Positions 1-19,104 are shown, counted from the stretch's first letter. The stretch: DNA of 64,000 bases from Antennarius striatus (GCF_040054535.1 NC_090783.1:6778001-6842000); one strand, 5' to 3'. Translations and numbers: made by a program. The notes: generated by a model not told the origin, from the letters alone.

Positions 1-3000
1 TATCTCCAAATAAAGGTTTTACCTTTATTCGGAGAACACATGCGAAAGATGAGCCCAAAATGAGAAAAACAAAGAAGCATTAGGCAAACTGTTGAATTGT
101 CCTGTACGTCACACCTCTTGACATTGTGGAACGTTATACACTGTGAACACTGAATTCACATGGGGAAAACTTGGCTGGTCCAGCTTGATCACAATTGTTC
201 GGCACAAGGCCTGTCTGAGATTCCTGAGAAATTAATCTTCAGATGAATATTTCGCTGCGCTTCATCCTGGGATGGTGTAACGTAAAATGCTGGAAGTGGA
301 ACATGTCCAGTCAAACAAGAACCCCGTTTTTTCATAGGCCTATTCTTTCTGTTCCACATGGAAGTGTTACACATATCCACTTGGGCAAAAATGACGTGTT
401 TTTCACATGGTACAATTCACAGTCAACCTTTGACTTTAGGTGACTGAGAGAGAAGTACGTGAGGAAGTAAAAATGCTCATGTGGAATCATGTGACCATGT
501 GAGCACTACACCAAAACCCAAACAAGAAGGCATAAAGATAAAGGCAGATTACACGACATTTATGTATCACTTGCATGACATTTTAACAGGATGTATCAGT
601 AAGAACAGGATGTGAACATAAGTCACCCTACTTTGCTTCTGTGTATGCATAGTTTAAAACTCACATTAAAATGCTGAGAACATCTGTACCTCGGACCAGA
701 AAAATACACGGGGTTTGGTTGGAGCACTACCAAGGACCTATCAAACGTTTTATGTCAAAAGGGACCTTCGCCCTTCCCCTCCTCTCTGCCTTAGGTTTCT
801 GCTGACTCAGACACTTTCAGGGCTTGACAAAGGAGAGCCTGAATGAGGAGGAAGAAAAAGTCAACAGAGAAAAAACAGATGTGGCCTGTGGAGAAAGGAA
901 GAAACAAAGATTGGAACACAGGGAGGTGAAGTATACATGGGTCTCACTCCTAAAACAAACCACCGTAAGTCAGACAGCTATGTCAGGTTCCAGGCTGTGC
1001 CTATGGACATACATGCAAATGCTTCACTTGAAATTACTCACAGACTACACTGTGACAGTAAATTTAATTAGAGAGTAGATCATATGAAAAAAAAACCTGA
1101 GCGCTTGATCCCGTGTCCCCGCATCTAAATTTCAAGTTAAAAGTGTGCCATGCAATTACTGCACATTATCTGCATTATGACATTCAGTGTAAGAGAGTAG
1201 TATGTGTTGAAACTAATGTGCAAAGTCATTACAAGTGAATTCCGAAAAAGAACTGAGAGCACACAGCAATGGGTGATGTCTGAGGCTAGAGGGATAAAAA
1301 TAGCACCTCAAAATTCTTTTTTCCATCGAGGAAAGCAACGCAAAAATAGGATGCATGCAGGTCTGACACAAACGGACTCAAATTTCCTGTAAACAGGTGA
1401 CATGTGGGGAAAAGAAAACCTCTGTACTTTCACAATTTCTTGGCTTTTCTAAAAAGGAAACTTGTGGCGTGGGTGAGTCGTCACAGGCGTGATCCAGTCG
1501 AGTCAGAAATAAGAAGAAAGCAATACTGGCAGACGCCAGCCACATATTTATCATTTGATTCCACAGAAACACCAAGCCACCGCTGCTTTGTAGTGCTGGC
1601 CTGTGCCAATGCAATGATGCCTATAACAAAAAAAAAAAAAGCGGCAGTCACCCATAAGATGATCAGCACAGAGAAACCACTGACTGCAGCGTAGAAGCAG
1701 GTTATGTTAGGACAGGCAATGCCGAGAGACGCTGCTGGCTCGCGCCCAAAGGACTTATTCTAATATAACAGGGCACCACCAAACGCTACTGAGACATCAT
1801 TTCAATATTGTCTGAAGACTTGAAAGCACAGGGATACCTACCAAGCACAAAAAAACATCGAATATTTAAAAATGCAATACATTTTTTGGCACTGTAATAA
1901 AAACGTCATTAAATTGAGAGGTTTCAGTTCTTTACTTTCTCTACTTTTGCTTACAAAATAAAGTTGAAGACGTATTTAAACAGACAAAGCCTGGTATGAC
2001 TGACTGGAGAGTCGTACAAAAATATATAACGTCGTTGGACACATGATGGTGGGAGAGAAAGTGAAAATGTTTGGTGCCCGTATCTACCTGTCCTATATTG
2101 TTATTCTTACAAGAAGACCCCCTGTCCATTGTGGCCTTCTCTATTCCGTCTTAGACAATAAAGAAGCCATACTTGACACTACACCTAAACGCTTTAGGTG
2201 TCTTAACCAGGCATTTATCAGAAACCTCATTGACCACATGACGTGTATTTCTAGGATGGTTCTGCACTCAATCAAACAAAGCTAACAGACAGACGCAGTA
2301 CAAAAGAATGACAGTGAGTCAGGGCTAAAACAGCAGCACCTCCCTGGAATGACGTTTGACAGGCGTTAAAGAAGTTGAAATTTTGGATGACACTGATTAA
2401 TTTCAGACAGGCCTGAAACTCGGTGTAGATGCTGAATAAACTGTCTGAACAGAACCAATGAACACTTTCAATGACTTTGAATCAGGAACAGGCAGAAAGA
2501 AATCAACCAAGGACACTGGAAATCCCACAGCAGGACAGATCCTAATGAAGTTCCTACTTTGAATCAATCCTGATAAAATTTTAAGATCTAATTTGGTGTC
2601 TTAAAGATAATAGATTTATAAAAAAGCCAAGACACTGTCTTAACCTCAGGTTTTTTTTCTGTCTGACCAGTAGTCCAAAAGGATATTCAATATAATCCAT
2701 ACAAAACCAAATAAATCAGCAAACTGGCATTTGAGGAGCAAATATTAGTCATTTTAGCTCGTAAATATTATAAAGATTTATCACCTGTTAAGCTGTCATT
2801 TAAAAATCGGTACTGAGGGTTGAAATTTTTCCATAGGAACTGTCACAAGTGACAAAAACGCAACTAAATCAAAGGACTTTCTAATATTGACTCATGCCTC
2901 ACTAGTCACAGTGAAATGATCTGTCTTGACTCAGAGTGTATTGTAAAATATCTTACTGTCCTACAAGTCTTTTCTAAAGATCTGTTGCCATTATGGCGAC

Positions 3001-3979
3001 AAAGGATGTGAGTAAACTCATTACGTAACATTTCACTGACGACTGCGTTCATCAGTTTGATTGAACGTCACTTCCTGGGTAAACGACCACACCCACCATC
3101 GGACATGAAGTAAGTCGTGTCTCAACGACGTGCGGCGTGACCATCCGACGTCTCAGGTTAGGGACAAATATGTCTGCACTTGTTTCTCTCTAAACAACAC
3201 ACATCTCTTACTCATTCCCAGACATGTCTTATAATTCACAATCCCCAGAAGTGTGTGTGATGGTGTGTCACACTCATGCGCCCCCTCGACACACCCACCT
3301 CAGACTTTACTCACATGACGATGATTACATCAGCTGTTTCCTAAATCCCTCTGGCAGGCAGTTGTTGTTTTTTTAAAGAACTTGCTTTCAGTGATCTTGC
3401 AACACAAAAGCACCAAAAAAATTAAAAATCCCTAAAGTAGCTTAGCTAGTTTTGTAAGGGGGGTGGGGGGGCTTGCTTCAAGAAATCCATTTGGATATGT
3501 AAAGTCACTTTCCCTGTAGGTGAACTGAAAACAGAGCACAAATGTGCTTTGAAATGAGCAAAGATACCACAAGCTGAGTGCTTTATCCCAAAAAGAGGAT
3601 AAAACAAAACAGCTGAATTGTGGTGCATGGCAGGGTAGAAGAGTTGTGTGTTATCTACGAGTGCCATATTCAGTCTGCCCTACTTCACAGCATCAGTCTT
3701 GGCTGGATTATCACATTACTGACAGGGTTCCCTTTCCAAACAAGGTAACAACCATTCCATCCGTGAAATGGAGACAGACCTAATCAACATGATGGAACTC
3801 CTGGAAATCAGCTTATTATAATCAGTTTAGTATCTCTTTTCAGATGCGAGCAATTCATCGATTGGAAATTTTTAAATAAATCTTCTGGTGTTTTTCAATG
3901 AGAGGAATAAAACAAAATTAGACATTTACTAGTGAGTTTGACAAGGCAGTAGGTGGAAGAGCCTAGGATGTCGCCTTAC
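1..3979 (-). other. mxd4 intron 3 (partial), no gene seen
   Basis: This stretch lies between the 30-nt mxd4 exon and the left edge. No open frame in it resembles the MXD helix-loop-helix or zipper, or any family I know. Open frames such as the minus-strand one at 1378-1614 are short and featureless. It is read as intron by position only. Confidence 0.6.
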
Positions 3980-8467
<4,488 letters not shown>

Positions 8468-8900
8468 CTTGTTGTTGTCTCGTTATAAAAATAGAAGGAT
8501 TCTATTTACACTAATGTACAAGTCATGAAGTAATGGAATGGAAATTTAAAAACTGTGTTAGAGAGATGAATTGACGCTGCTATGACCAGTTCTGAGTCTT
8601 GGTGACTCCAAACTAGTTAGTATCAACAGCACCCAACAAAACTCAGGGGACGCGAGTGATAGCAGCTTTGTCCAATCACAGAAGCTTATGGGCGTAGTCT
8701 CTCTGCATGTTGACCTATGGAAAGCTGAGTTCGATGAGGTCCACTGTGACTGGTTTGACCGTGTTAAAGTCATCGCGGACATACCCTAGCAACAGTCTGA
8801 GGTCCCGCCCACTTCCTAGATGATTGGTTTTACACTACACGAGCGGCCCTTGATTGGCTGTCATGAATAATGGGCGTGTGTTGTAGTTGAACTTGGGTGT
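8468..8900 (-). promoter_or_regulatory. mxd4: mxd4 5' UTR and promoter region
   Basis: This is the sequence immediately upstream of the mxd4 start. Two CCAAT boxes in minus-strand orientation are seen as ATTGG at 8823-8827 and 8853-8857, and a plus-oriented CCAAT lies at 8672-8676. Paired CCAAT boxes in a moderately GC-rich stretch suit a TATA-less housekeeping-type promoter. The transcription start cannot be read from sequence alone. Confidence 0.5.
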
Positions 8901-11703
8901 TGTTTTAGTTGCTGAATTTGATAAATTCTCAAAAGCATGCTTTTGGATTTGAACCATGAAGTGAAATACATTCAGGCAGCGAGGCTGTTTATCACAGTTT
9001 CCCCCCCGAGAGTTAAAATACAGCATTATCCACAGGGTTTGTTTAAGTGTTCATTTCCTATATAAGCCACTTAGTAAGAGCTATGAGGCTGCAGAAAATG
9101 CACTGTTTATGAGCTCTGAATATAGGAAATGAGAATGACCACAGTGTGATTATTGTCGTAATGAATAAAATGCCAAAAAAAATGTGAAATTTTGAACACA
9201 GATTTAATAACCATACTAAAATAACAGCCTATACAGTATTTACAAAAGTAATGGGAGCGGCACTCCACCCCATCCCTCTTGGTAACAAAGCTTAAACGCT
9301 CAGATAAATAACTAAGCAAAACATTAATCAACAAAAAATTTGGTAACTGACGATATATTAGAAGGCCTATACGTTTATATGTATGCTGCAGCTTTGACAG
9401 GCAACTTGCCTTGAATAACTGTTATAACCTTTCCTGACTATTTCAATGCTATGATTTGTATCAGGGGTGGGTCTAGGGTCAGATGCATAAGTGGTAGTGG
9501 TGGTGGTGGTGGGGGGTGGGCTCAGTCCCCAGAGGTTGGACAGATGTTTGTGCATGAATAGTTTTTTGTTACCTTGAATGCACGAAGCAGGATAAATACG
9601 ATCATGGCAAAGAATTGTGCATATAAAATTCTGGCACATAAAACATTACTCATTACAGGATTTAATAATTTTCATCATTTGAGTAGCACTGAAGACATTT
9701 CTCGGCTCGTACGCGGGTGGGGGGGTATTGGAGACTATCCTAGCTGTAGATTGTAGCAGTTATAATTAAGCAGACAAGGCAAAGAACACAGACCAATGGG
9801 TGGAAATGAACTGCCAGCATAATAAAATAACAAGGTTGGAAGTAAAGCCAGACAAAACACAATATGACATAAATGTAGACACAGAAATATTAACAATATT
9901 ATAAATCTATTGAACCTGTGTTTGTCTCAGTCCTATTTAATGGTAATTAATTCTGTATTTCAAATCTAGATTCTATTTTAGAATTTGCTGGGGTTTTTTA
10001 AAACCGTCTCAATTTAGCTGACTGAAGTTCCAAGTCTTTTTTATGAGGCCTATTTAAGTTTATACAGTATTTACTCTTTTAGTTTGAATGACTCAAGTAG
10101 TCATAAAAATACACTGCCGTATAAATGTACACAGTCAGACTCGTATAAAGATATCAAAATCCTCAATACCAGATCAATAAGTCAAATTCAATATGTAAAA
10201 ATAAATAAATAAAACAAAAGTAAACTGTCCTTTTGGTAAACCTTCTCTGTGTACTGCTACTTGTTGCAGGAAAATTGAAAGAATTTTTTACTCCTACCAA
10301 GATCCAAGTGCTTGGATCATTTATGGAACATACTGTGTGCTGTACACCAACGTTCATAAATTCCTCCTGTCAGATTTTTTTTTAAAAATAATGCAAGTAA
10401 AACAGTATTTCTTCTTGATGATTACTCTTACTATATAACACTCTAAAATGATTTTTGTTGGAAGGTTCTTATTTTAAGCCAAAGTGATCTTGTGGATATT
10501 GAGAACCTTAAACTGGTTCAGACCCATGTCTTTATTCCCTAAATCAAAAGTCATATTTTGAGGTCCTGCTGCTCTGCTTGTTGGTCTGAATACAGTACTG
10601 CTCTTTCATTGTCTGTTCTGCATTTGTCCCTCTCTCTCTCTTTGTATTGTAGAAATAAACAAGTAGCATGTAGTATTTTAATGAATGAAGGTGCTGTTGA
10701 CATTGCCCGATGCAGCCTATAGTTCTCTCATGACAAGGACCCCAGTGAAGAGTATCAGTGAGAAAGTGTCAAACAGATTTCAGAAAGGCAGTCATATGTT
10801 GGTCAGAACCAATGATAATGTTAGTTTAATAACTAGTGAATACTATAATAACTTTTATAACGTAGCAACCTTCCATCAGTAAATCAAACTATTAATTTAT
10901 GGAGCTCAAGAGTTTCATTTCCTGTATTTCGAGTATCGTCTAAATGGAGCGTTAACTTCTGTTGAATGCTTTTATTATTCCAAAACTTTATTTTTGCCAT
11001 GAGGCAGCTGAGGATCAGAAGGATTGGTGCTAGGTTGTATTCGCGATGGATATCTTTCTTTTTTTCGTTAATACCCACTTATGAGGGAAGGCTGCTTGCC
11101 ATTGAGATGATAAATGGTAATCCACAATCCTCGATATAAAGATTAGAAGAGAATTTTTTTTCTGTGTCCCTTAAAGCTTAGTAGATTATGATTTATTCAT
11201 GAAGATGCTTGATAGCTTTTCACTGAGGAGTATCGCTGGCTCTCCCGTCTTAGCATATGTTCCTCGTAGTGACATGAAGACAGTGTAAGCAAGAAACCAA
11301 GTCCTCTATGCAATCTTATATGAAACAGTGGACCTGCTGTTCAGTCATAGTGGAAATATAATCCAGACACACGTAAGTGTTTCACAACAACTGAGATATT
11401 ACATTTATTGTCAAACCTGGTGCTGTGCTTGCATTACACATCAAGGTTCTTCTTGAGGTGGTTACAGAAAAAGTGTTCGACTGATTACAGGCACACAAAT
11501 GCTATGACGTCAAGCCTACACCTGTAGTTTATTTGAGATTGCCCACAGGTTCAAGGCACACAATGTGTTTGACTCTTCAGGCTTTGTTTATTGAATATTA
11601 TAGAGGTTTGCACTTGAGTAAGTTGACCTTGATCCTTCAACGATCATTTATGTAAGCAAACATTCATCTTGCCATGTGTGTATCTGAGTTTTTCCATTTA
11701 TTG
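8901..11703. other. Intergenic, no gene seen
   Basis: AT-rich spacer upstream of mxd4. No open frame here carries a recognisable domain. A short GGT run sits at 9488-9512. Nothing else is supported. Confidence 0.6.
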
Positions 11704-11717
11704 TAAGTGTTCCATTT

Positions 11718-14700
11718 AATGTAGCCACAAGAGGACACAAGCCAGTGTCTTATTGTGCCGGTCCCAAGCCCGGATAAATACAGAGATTTGCGTCAGGAAG
11801 GGCGTCCAGCGTAAAACTTTTGCCAAATCAAACATGCAAATCAAACCTATGACTTCCATACCGTATCGGTCAAGACCCGGGTTAACAACAACTGCCATCG
11901 GCTGTTGACCTACAGGGTGCCGGTGGAAATTGGAGTATTGTTCGTCGAAGAAAGAGAGGAGGAAAGTGTGATGGTAGGAAGAGAGAGGAGAGGAACGCCA
12001 AGAGTATAGGACTGAGGGTAGGGACGTTGAATGTTGGAACTATGACAGGAAAAGGTAGAGAGTTGGTTGACATGATGCAGAGGAGGAAGGTAGACATACC
12101 GTGTGTCCAGGAGACCAGGTGGAAAGGTAGCAAGGCTAGAAGTTTAGGAGCAGGGTTCAAGTTGTTCTATCATGGTGTAGATAGGAAGAGAAATGGAGTA
12201 GGAGTTATCTTGAAGGAGGAGTTTGTTAGGAATGTCCTGGAGGTAAAAAGAGTGTCAGATAGAGTGATGAGTCTGAAGCTAGAAATCGAAGGTGTGATGT
12301 TCAACGTTGTTAGTGGGTATTCTCCACAGGTAGGATGTGAGCTGGAGGAGAGGGAGAAATTCTGGTTGGACTTTGATTAAGTGATGCAGAGCATACCTAG
12401 AAGTGAGAGAGTTATCATTGGTGCAGACTTTAATGGACATGTTGGTGCAGGAAACAGAGGTGAGGAGGAGGTGATGGGCAGGTTTGGTATCCAGGAGAGG
12501 AACGCAGAAGGACAGATCGTAGTTGACTTTGCAAAAATGATGGAAATGGCTATACTTTATCCCAGAAGAGGCAGGAACATAGGGTGACCTATAAGAGTGG
12601 TGGTATGAGCACACAGGTAGACTACATCTTGTGTAGACGGTGTAATCTGAAGGAGATCAGTGACTGCAAAGTAGTGGTGGGCGAGAGTGTAGCCAAACAG
12701 CATAGGATGGTGGTGTGTAGGAAGACTCTGGTGGTGAGGAAGGTGAAGAGGGCAAAGGCAGAGCAGAAGACGAAATGGTGGAAGCTGAAAAAGAAAGGTG
12801 TTGCATGACTTTTAGAAAGGAGTTAAGACAGGCTCTGGGTGGTCAGGAGATGCTTCCAGATGACTGGGAAACTACAGCTAATGTGATCAGGGAGACAGGT
12901 AGGAGAGTACTTGGTGTGTCATCTGGAAGGAAAGTAGATAAGGAGACTTGGAATGAGGAGGTACAGGAGTGTATACAGAGAAAGAGGTTAGCTAAGAAGA
13001 AGTGGGACACTGAGAGGACTGAGGAGAGTAGACAGGAGTACAGGGAGATGCAGCGTAAGGTGAAGGTAGAAGCAGCAAAGGCCAAACAAGGGGCTTATGA
13101 TGACTTGTATGCTAGGTTGGACAGTAAGGAGGGAGAGACTGATCTATACAGGTTGGCAAGACAGAGACAGAGATGGGAAGGACATGCAGCAGGTTAGGGT
13201 GATTAAGGATAGGGATGGAAGTCTATTGACAGGTGTCAGTAGTGTGATGGGAAGATGGAAAGAGTACTTTGAAGAGTTGATGAACGTGGAAAATGAGAGA
13301 GAACAAAGACTAGAAGAGATAACTGCTGTGGACCAGGAAGTAGCAAAGATTAGTCAGGATGAAGTGAGGAGGGCACTGAAGAGGATAAAGAGTGGACAGG
13401 TAGTTGGCCCTGATGATATACCTGTAGAGGTTTGGAAGTGCCTAGGAGAGGTGGCAGTAGAGTTTCTGACTGGGTTGTTCAACAGGATCTTAGATAGTGA
13501 GAAGATGCCCGAGGAATGGAGAAGTGTGCTGGTGCCCATTTTTAAGAACAAGGGAGATGTGCAGAGTTGTGGCAACTACAGAGGAATAAAGTTGATGAGC
13601 CATACAATGAAGTTATGGGAGAGAGTAGTGGAAACAAGACTAAGGGCAGTAGTGAACATTTGTGAGCAGCAGTATGGTTTCATGCCAAAAAAGAGTACTA
13701 CATAAGCAGTATTTGCTTTTTTTAGGATGTTGATAGAGAAGTACAGAGAAGGCCAAACAGAGCTGCATTGTGTTTTTGTAGATCTGGAGAAAGCTTATGA
13801 CAGGGTGCCCAGAGAGGAACTGTGGTATTGTATGAGGAAGTCTGGAGTGGCAGAGAAGTATGTTAGAACGGTGCAGGACATGTATGAGGACTGTAAGACA
13901 GTGGTGAGGTGTGCTGTAGGTGTGACAGAGGAGTTCAGGGAGGTGGGACTGCATCAGGGATCAGCTCTGAGCCCCTTCTTGTTCGCTATGGTGATGGACA
14001 GGCTGACACACGAGGTTAGACAGGAATCTCCATGGACTATGATGTTTGCAGAGGACATTATGATCTGCAGTGAGAGCAGGGAACAGGTGGAGGAGAAGCT
14101 AGAGAGGTGGAGGTTTGTCCTGGAAAGGAGAGGAATGAAGGTTAGCTGCAGTAAGACAGAATACATGTGTGTGAATGAGAAGGACCTAAGTGGAAGAGTG
14201 AGGTTACAGGGAGAAGAGATCAAGAAAGTGGAGGATGTGAAGTACTGAGGGACAACAGTCCAGAGCAATGGAGAGTGTGGAAAAGAGGTGAAGAAACATG
14301 TACAGGCAGGATGGAACGGGTGGAGGAAAGTGTCAGGTGTGATGTGTGATAGAAGAGTTTCAGCTAAAATGAAAGGAAAGGTGTACAAAACTGTGGTGAG
14401 ACCAGCGATGTTGTTTGGTCTAGAGACAGTGTCACTGAGGAAAAGACAGGAGACAGTGCTGGAGGTAGCAGAGATGAAGATACTGAGGTTCTCGTTGGGA
14501 GTGACCAGGAAGGATAGGATCAGGAATGAGTACATCAGAGGGACAGCACATGTTAGAGGTTTTGGAGATAAAGTCAGAGAGGCCAGACTGAGATGGTTTG
14601 GACATGTCCAAAGGAGAGATAGTGAATATATTGGTAGAAGGATGCTGAGTTTTGAAACTGCCAGACAGGAGGCCTAGGGGAAGACCAAAGAGGAGATTTA

Positions 14701-14836
14701 TGGATGTAGTGAAAGAGGACATGAAGGTAGTTGGTGTGACAGAAGAGGATGCAGAAGACAGGGTTAGATGGAGGCAATTGATTCGCTGTGGCGACCCCTG
14801 AAGGGAAAAGCCGAAAGGAAAAGAAGAAGAAGATTT
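11718..14836 (+). mobile_element. Near full-length RTE-like non-LTR retrotransposon (LINE), inactive
   Basis: The element starts with a GC-rich leader (around 11740-11940), continues with a broken endonuclease-reverse transcriptase frame and ends in an A/GAA-rich tail at about 14815-14833. It is flanked by a near-perfect 14-bp target-site duplication, TAAGTGTTCC(A/G)TTT, at 11704-11717 and 14837-14850. That fixes both borders and shows the 5' end is not truncated. The single-ORF layout with apurinic-type endonuclease then RT, and the wording of the endonuclease (VQETRWKGSKAR, NGVGVIL), fit the fish RTE-clade elements I know. The exact family name needs a repeat library. With one mismatch between the duplications and many coding lesions, the insertion is moderately old. 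Confidence 0.88.
11970..14801 (+). pseudogene. Endonuclease-reverse transcriptase ORF of the RTE-like LINE (broken)
   Basis: In order, the remnants are: an AP-endonuclease-like domain (12027-12380, with VQETRWKG); a further endonuclease part with GADFNGHVG (12381-12587) and VDYILCRR (12584-12808); a linker rich in Lys and Glu (12775-13197); the RT fingers and palm (13097-14248) with GPDDIPVEVWK, FKNKGD, NYRGI, DLEKAYDRVPR and LHQGSALSPFLF; and a C-terminal part (14288-14801) ending RCGDP-stop. In-frame stops (about 12378, 13703, 14246) and frame changes (about 12585, 12800, 13150-13190, 14680) cut the frame. The RT catalytic box, normally (Y/F)ADD, reads FAED at 14045-14056, which alone should abolish activity. 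Neighbouring minus-strand open frames are shadows of this one. Confidence 0.9.
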
Positions 14837-16765
14837 TAAGTGTTCCGTTTCAGAGGTGTCCTTTCTTTCTGAAATGAACTACAAAATAATTAGTTTTGCT
14901 GCTGCATTGGCTTTAATAATGCATTAGTTATGGTGATAATTTTATAATTTTTGGTAAAGATCTTTAATAGGAAAAGTGTGGTGAATAACCATGTGTAAAC
15001 ATGGTATCAGTTTCCCAGCATATTCGTGTGTTTACTATATATACAGCATTTGAAAGGGGCATAAAATAATGATTTATTGACATTTCTCACAGTCAACTAA
15101 CATATTGTCTTACTAGCTGTCAATTGGCAGTTCATAAATTCAGCTAGGAAGTAGCAATCTAATCTTGTAATTTTTCCTTTTATGATTATATAGTCAATTT
15201 TGTCATACTTGTGTCTTTTATGTAACTGACACAAAATAGAGAAAATCTGTCATAATTGGTCATGTTGTAAAGCATATACTTCTACACTTATATTCAACCA
15301 TCCCTTTGCATCATATGAAAGGAGAGCCTTTGTCCCTCCTGCTGCCTGTTTCTATATATAGACTTATCATCTGCAAGCTCTCTGATCAGAGTGGCTTAGA
15401 CCTTGCATCGCTCATTGCCTCAGGCTTTTGAGCCAATTGAATCCTCACTCTTTGTTGTCTTCCATCCATTGCCCCATCTTAACCAAACATCTGAATTTAC
15501 CCCATTGGTAACCAGCTGGCCTTGATGGTAATGTTTGTGTTTTGGATCACTGGTAACCACCAACCAAACTAATAAATTTTAAAGTTTGTGCCAAGATAAG
15601 AACTATTTATGATTATCAAATTGAATATTGAAAGCATGATTTATGCCAGCCCCAACAATGCACAATCAATTAATGTATTTTACAGTACAGAAACCTTTTT
15701 TTTTAAATTACTGTGTGGAGTCATTAACGTTCAGATTATGTTTTCCCTTGTTTACTTGTATATTACTTGGTGATGTGTCCAGAGTCTCATTTAGGACACA
15801 CGCTACTGCAGCACTAAGCCCTGTCCTGCAACATCCATAATTTATGATGTATTTGTATATGATGTATTCTACATGTAAAATCAGAAAACTGACACTGGAT
15901 CCTTATTTTCAAGAATTAAAAGACAAGGATTCTTCAGTGTACTCTTCAATGCAGAGTTGAAACTACATGTAGTAATCAGTAATCTATCACAAATAGAAAT
16001 GTAAAGCTTTGCTACCCTCCCTCACAAATGTACATTTTTAGGCACATTTATTATTTCTTTGACCAAGGAACATTATATCAGCTACATGTTTTTTTCTGCT
16101 TCCTGAGACACAGCAGGCAGTCTCGAAGTGATAATCCCCAAAAAACAGATGTTTTCAGGAATTAGCACAAATGCTTCCACTATGTCCTGATGGGGTGGTT
16201 ATTTCTTTCTAGTTTGTGTAATTTACTTACTTATTTATATCTAACTCCTCCTAAACCCTGATCATCCCTCAAGAATCCCAATTACCACATTCCCAATGAG
16301 CATGAAGTACTCTGGTTGTTCTGCAACAGATGTATTTCATTGAAGAACCACAGTCACACTGTACGCTGCCTGTTGCATTGCTAACAGAAAAGAAATATTT
16401 TCAAAATCAAATGTCTAAAATATAAAAAGGCACCTGAGTACACCTGAGTTGTCGAAATATTTTATTTTTTAGTTACAACCCAGAAACCCTAATCTTTAAC
16501 AAATCCAAATAACAGAAGGTGCAAATGTTTTACTTGTAACCATAGAAATGGAAATATCAAAATTGCCAAAAATACCTCAATAGCAAAAGCCAGTATTTGG
16601 TTTCTATGTGTTAAAAGTTCTGTGAATAATTTGCTGAACTGTTTATGAGTTGAAACATGAATGAAACACGAAGGCTAGAACCAACAAACAAACGGATGGA
16701 AGCTGTTCCCTCACTTCATTCACAGTGCAGTGTATCAGAAAATTAACATGGTTTAATGTACATGC

Positions 16766-16903
16766 CTCCGCTGTGCACTGGCGTCGTGCTTGGAGTGTCC
16801 CCCGCCTCTTGCCCGCAAGTCAGCTGGGATAGATTCCAGCAATTCCCGTGACCCACAATAAGTGGAAAAAGTGGTGGAATGAATGAATGAATGAATGAAT
16901 GAT
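16766..16903 (+). mobile_element. L2-like LINE 3' tail with (AATG)n end
   Basis: The phrase CAGCTGGGATAGATTCCAGC, then CCGTGACCC and a run of GAATGAATGAATG, is the hallmark 3' end of L2-type LINEs common in fish. Only the 3' terminus is present, as expected for 5'-truncated insertion. Confidence 0.75.
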
Positions 16904-19104
16904 GTACATACTGTAATGTTCAGCCCAAATAAGGCCCACTTAGTTAACATTGATATTAGCTACCTTGTATCCAATCTTTAAATTAAAGCATACCATAGTT
17001 TTACTCCATGCTGTGAATAACAGAGGACCAGGTACAGTGAGCAAACAAGACTCCAGCTATCAATATAGAAAGTTAATGACAGGAAAGGGGAAAAAAACTG
17101 CAGAGTTGGGGAGTTTATCTCTTTTGCACTGACTGTGACTACTTTCCTGTTGCCCCCGTTCATTTGTCCCTCTCTTTTTGAAATTTTGAATTCAAGGGTG
17201 CCGTGGGATGTTGCAGTCTGTGACTGCCTTGGTTATAGTTCAAATTGTATAAGTTGTGAAACAGATACTAAAACTTTGAGCTTATGAAGTGTGAGCCCAT
17301 TACAAAGCAAAAAACCAGTATCCAACTTTCCCTTCTGCCTTACCACTTTATTTTTAGAATAGACGGTGGCACGATGCATGTCTTGTCATTTGTCACACAC
17401 CCAGTGCATTTTAGGAGATTGCTTTGTGTGATGTGGTGACGTACCCGAAAAATACCAAAGAGTTGTCGTGAAATATTCCTAGAGGGAGAGATGGGGTGTG
17501 AACACTACACAATAGAACTCATCACACCACTACCTTACAGTGTCCCCAAAGAAAATTAAAGTTCATTACAGTTAAGGCCTCACACCTTATAGAATATGTC
17601 AGATGTGTATAGGGACCCATCCTCCACCTTGGTGTATCCCATTTCCACATTTTCCTTTCATGATGATTGTGCTCATTCTTCAAGTTTTGCAGCAATATTT
17701 AGATGTATCAATCATGTTACAAAAATTGATTGTTTACACAGTTATAGAAGCATAGAATCTAGTAAATCTAAAGTAAAGAACATTACCATTACATTATCGA
17801 ATCTTAGCACATTTTCATTTTGATTATAGGATTTTCAAGAGTAACCACGTGATGCTTTTCTTGCTGCTCATAGTTTCCCCAGTTTCCCTTGCTTCCTGGC
17901 TACAGACTTGTTCACACAAGATGTTGAGAGTCGGTGACCAAAGCAGTTTCAGGCTTGTGATCTGACCTATTTTGGCACCTGGACATTTTTTCTGCCCTTT
18001 TGGTTTGGTGTAGCAGTAGAGTGACATTTGCACCTTCCCCGCTCATGCCCAACATCCCATGTGACCTGAAGGACACCAGACTATGGGCATGTTTTTCTTG
18101 AAGCATATGTCCTCCATGAAGTCAGGGACTCAAATGATGATGAAAAGTGACAGCACAGAGGGGTTTACACAGATCACAAATAAAACATAATCTCATTCAC
18201 TTTTCATGCCTCACCCAGTTTTAAAATTCAAATGTTAGTGGACACAATGCAAACAGGCTGTCACTAAAACCCTTTAAAACGTCCATATAGCCACTGAAAC
18301 TCAAAGAGGTCTTGGGGAGGGAGGGTGTTGAGGTTGAGCGAACACACATAAAGCAACCATATCCGTGACCATAGCAACTGTTGAACTTAAGCTAATTCAT
18401 ACAGTCAAAGAGTGGGTCTGTAACAACAAACATCCTCCCTATAAATATGCAAACTAGGCCTATCATCACCAGTGGGTGGACAGAAGAGAAGGTTGGTGAA
18501 AGGCCAAACACCCATGGATGTGATTCTCCTCTGATAATGGATGAAAACTGAAAAACTGAAAGCATCCTAGATGAAGCAGAACTGAAGTCCTTGTTGTGGC
18601 TTCAGTCCTGAGTCTGATACCCCACAGAGATTCCTTGTCAAGATGTCTGGATTAGCGATCCCCAGGGTGCCGCTGCTTCTAACATTTCGAATTTGTTTGC
18701 TGAGCATTTCCATGAATTTATCAATAGTGAGACTCCACTCTTTATCTGCCTTTGGAATATCAAACCCCCCCACCCCCCAAAAAAGTGTTTGGGCTCAAAG
18801 GTTTCGAAGCTATTTTAAGAGAGTAGCCATAGACAGCTTTAATTTTAAGATAAAATACACAGAAAAGATAAAAACTTTTAATTTTTTAATGTTGTTAATT
18901 TGGTTCTTTGCCAGTTGTTAGATAAGATCAGAAGTTACCACTCCCATGTCTGTGCGTTTATTAAGGAGGGTTAGGGGAATAGTTTTGTATACTTGAAGCA
19001 GGAATTCAAATTGCGTGACTATATCCAAACTTTCAAAATACATCTCTCAATGCATCTAAAGCTTAAAAAATTAACACTGCATCCACATCATTTAGTCTGT
19101 TTCC

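Noticed and set aside
13954..14535. 193-codon minus-strand open frame
   Set aside because: Antisense shadow of the LINE reverse transcriptase; no protein features of its own.
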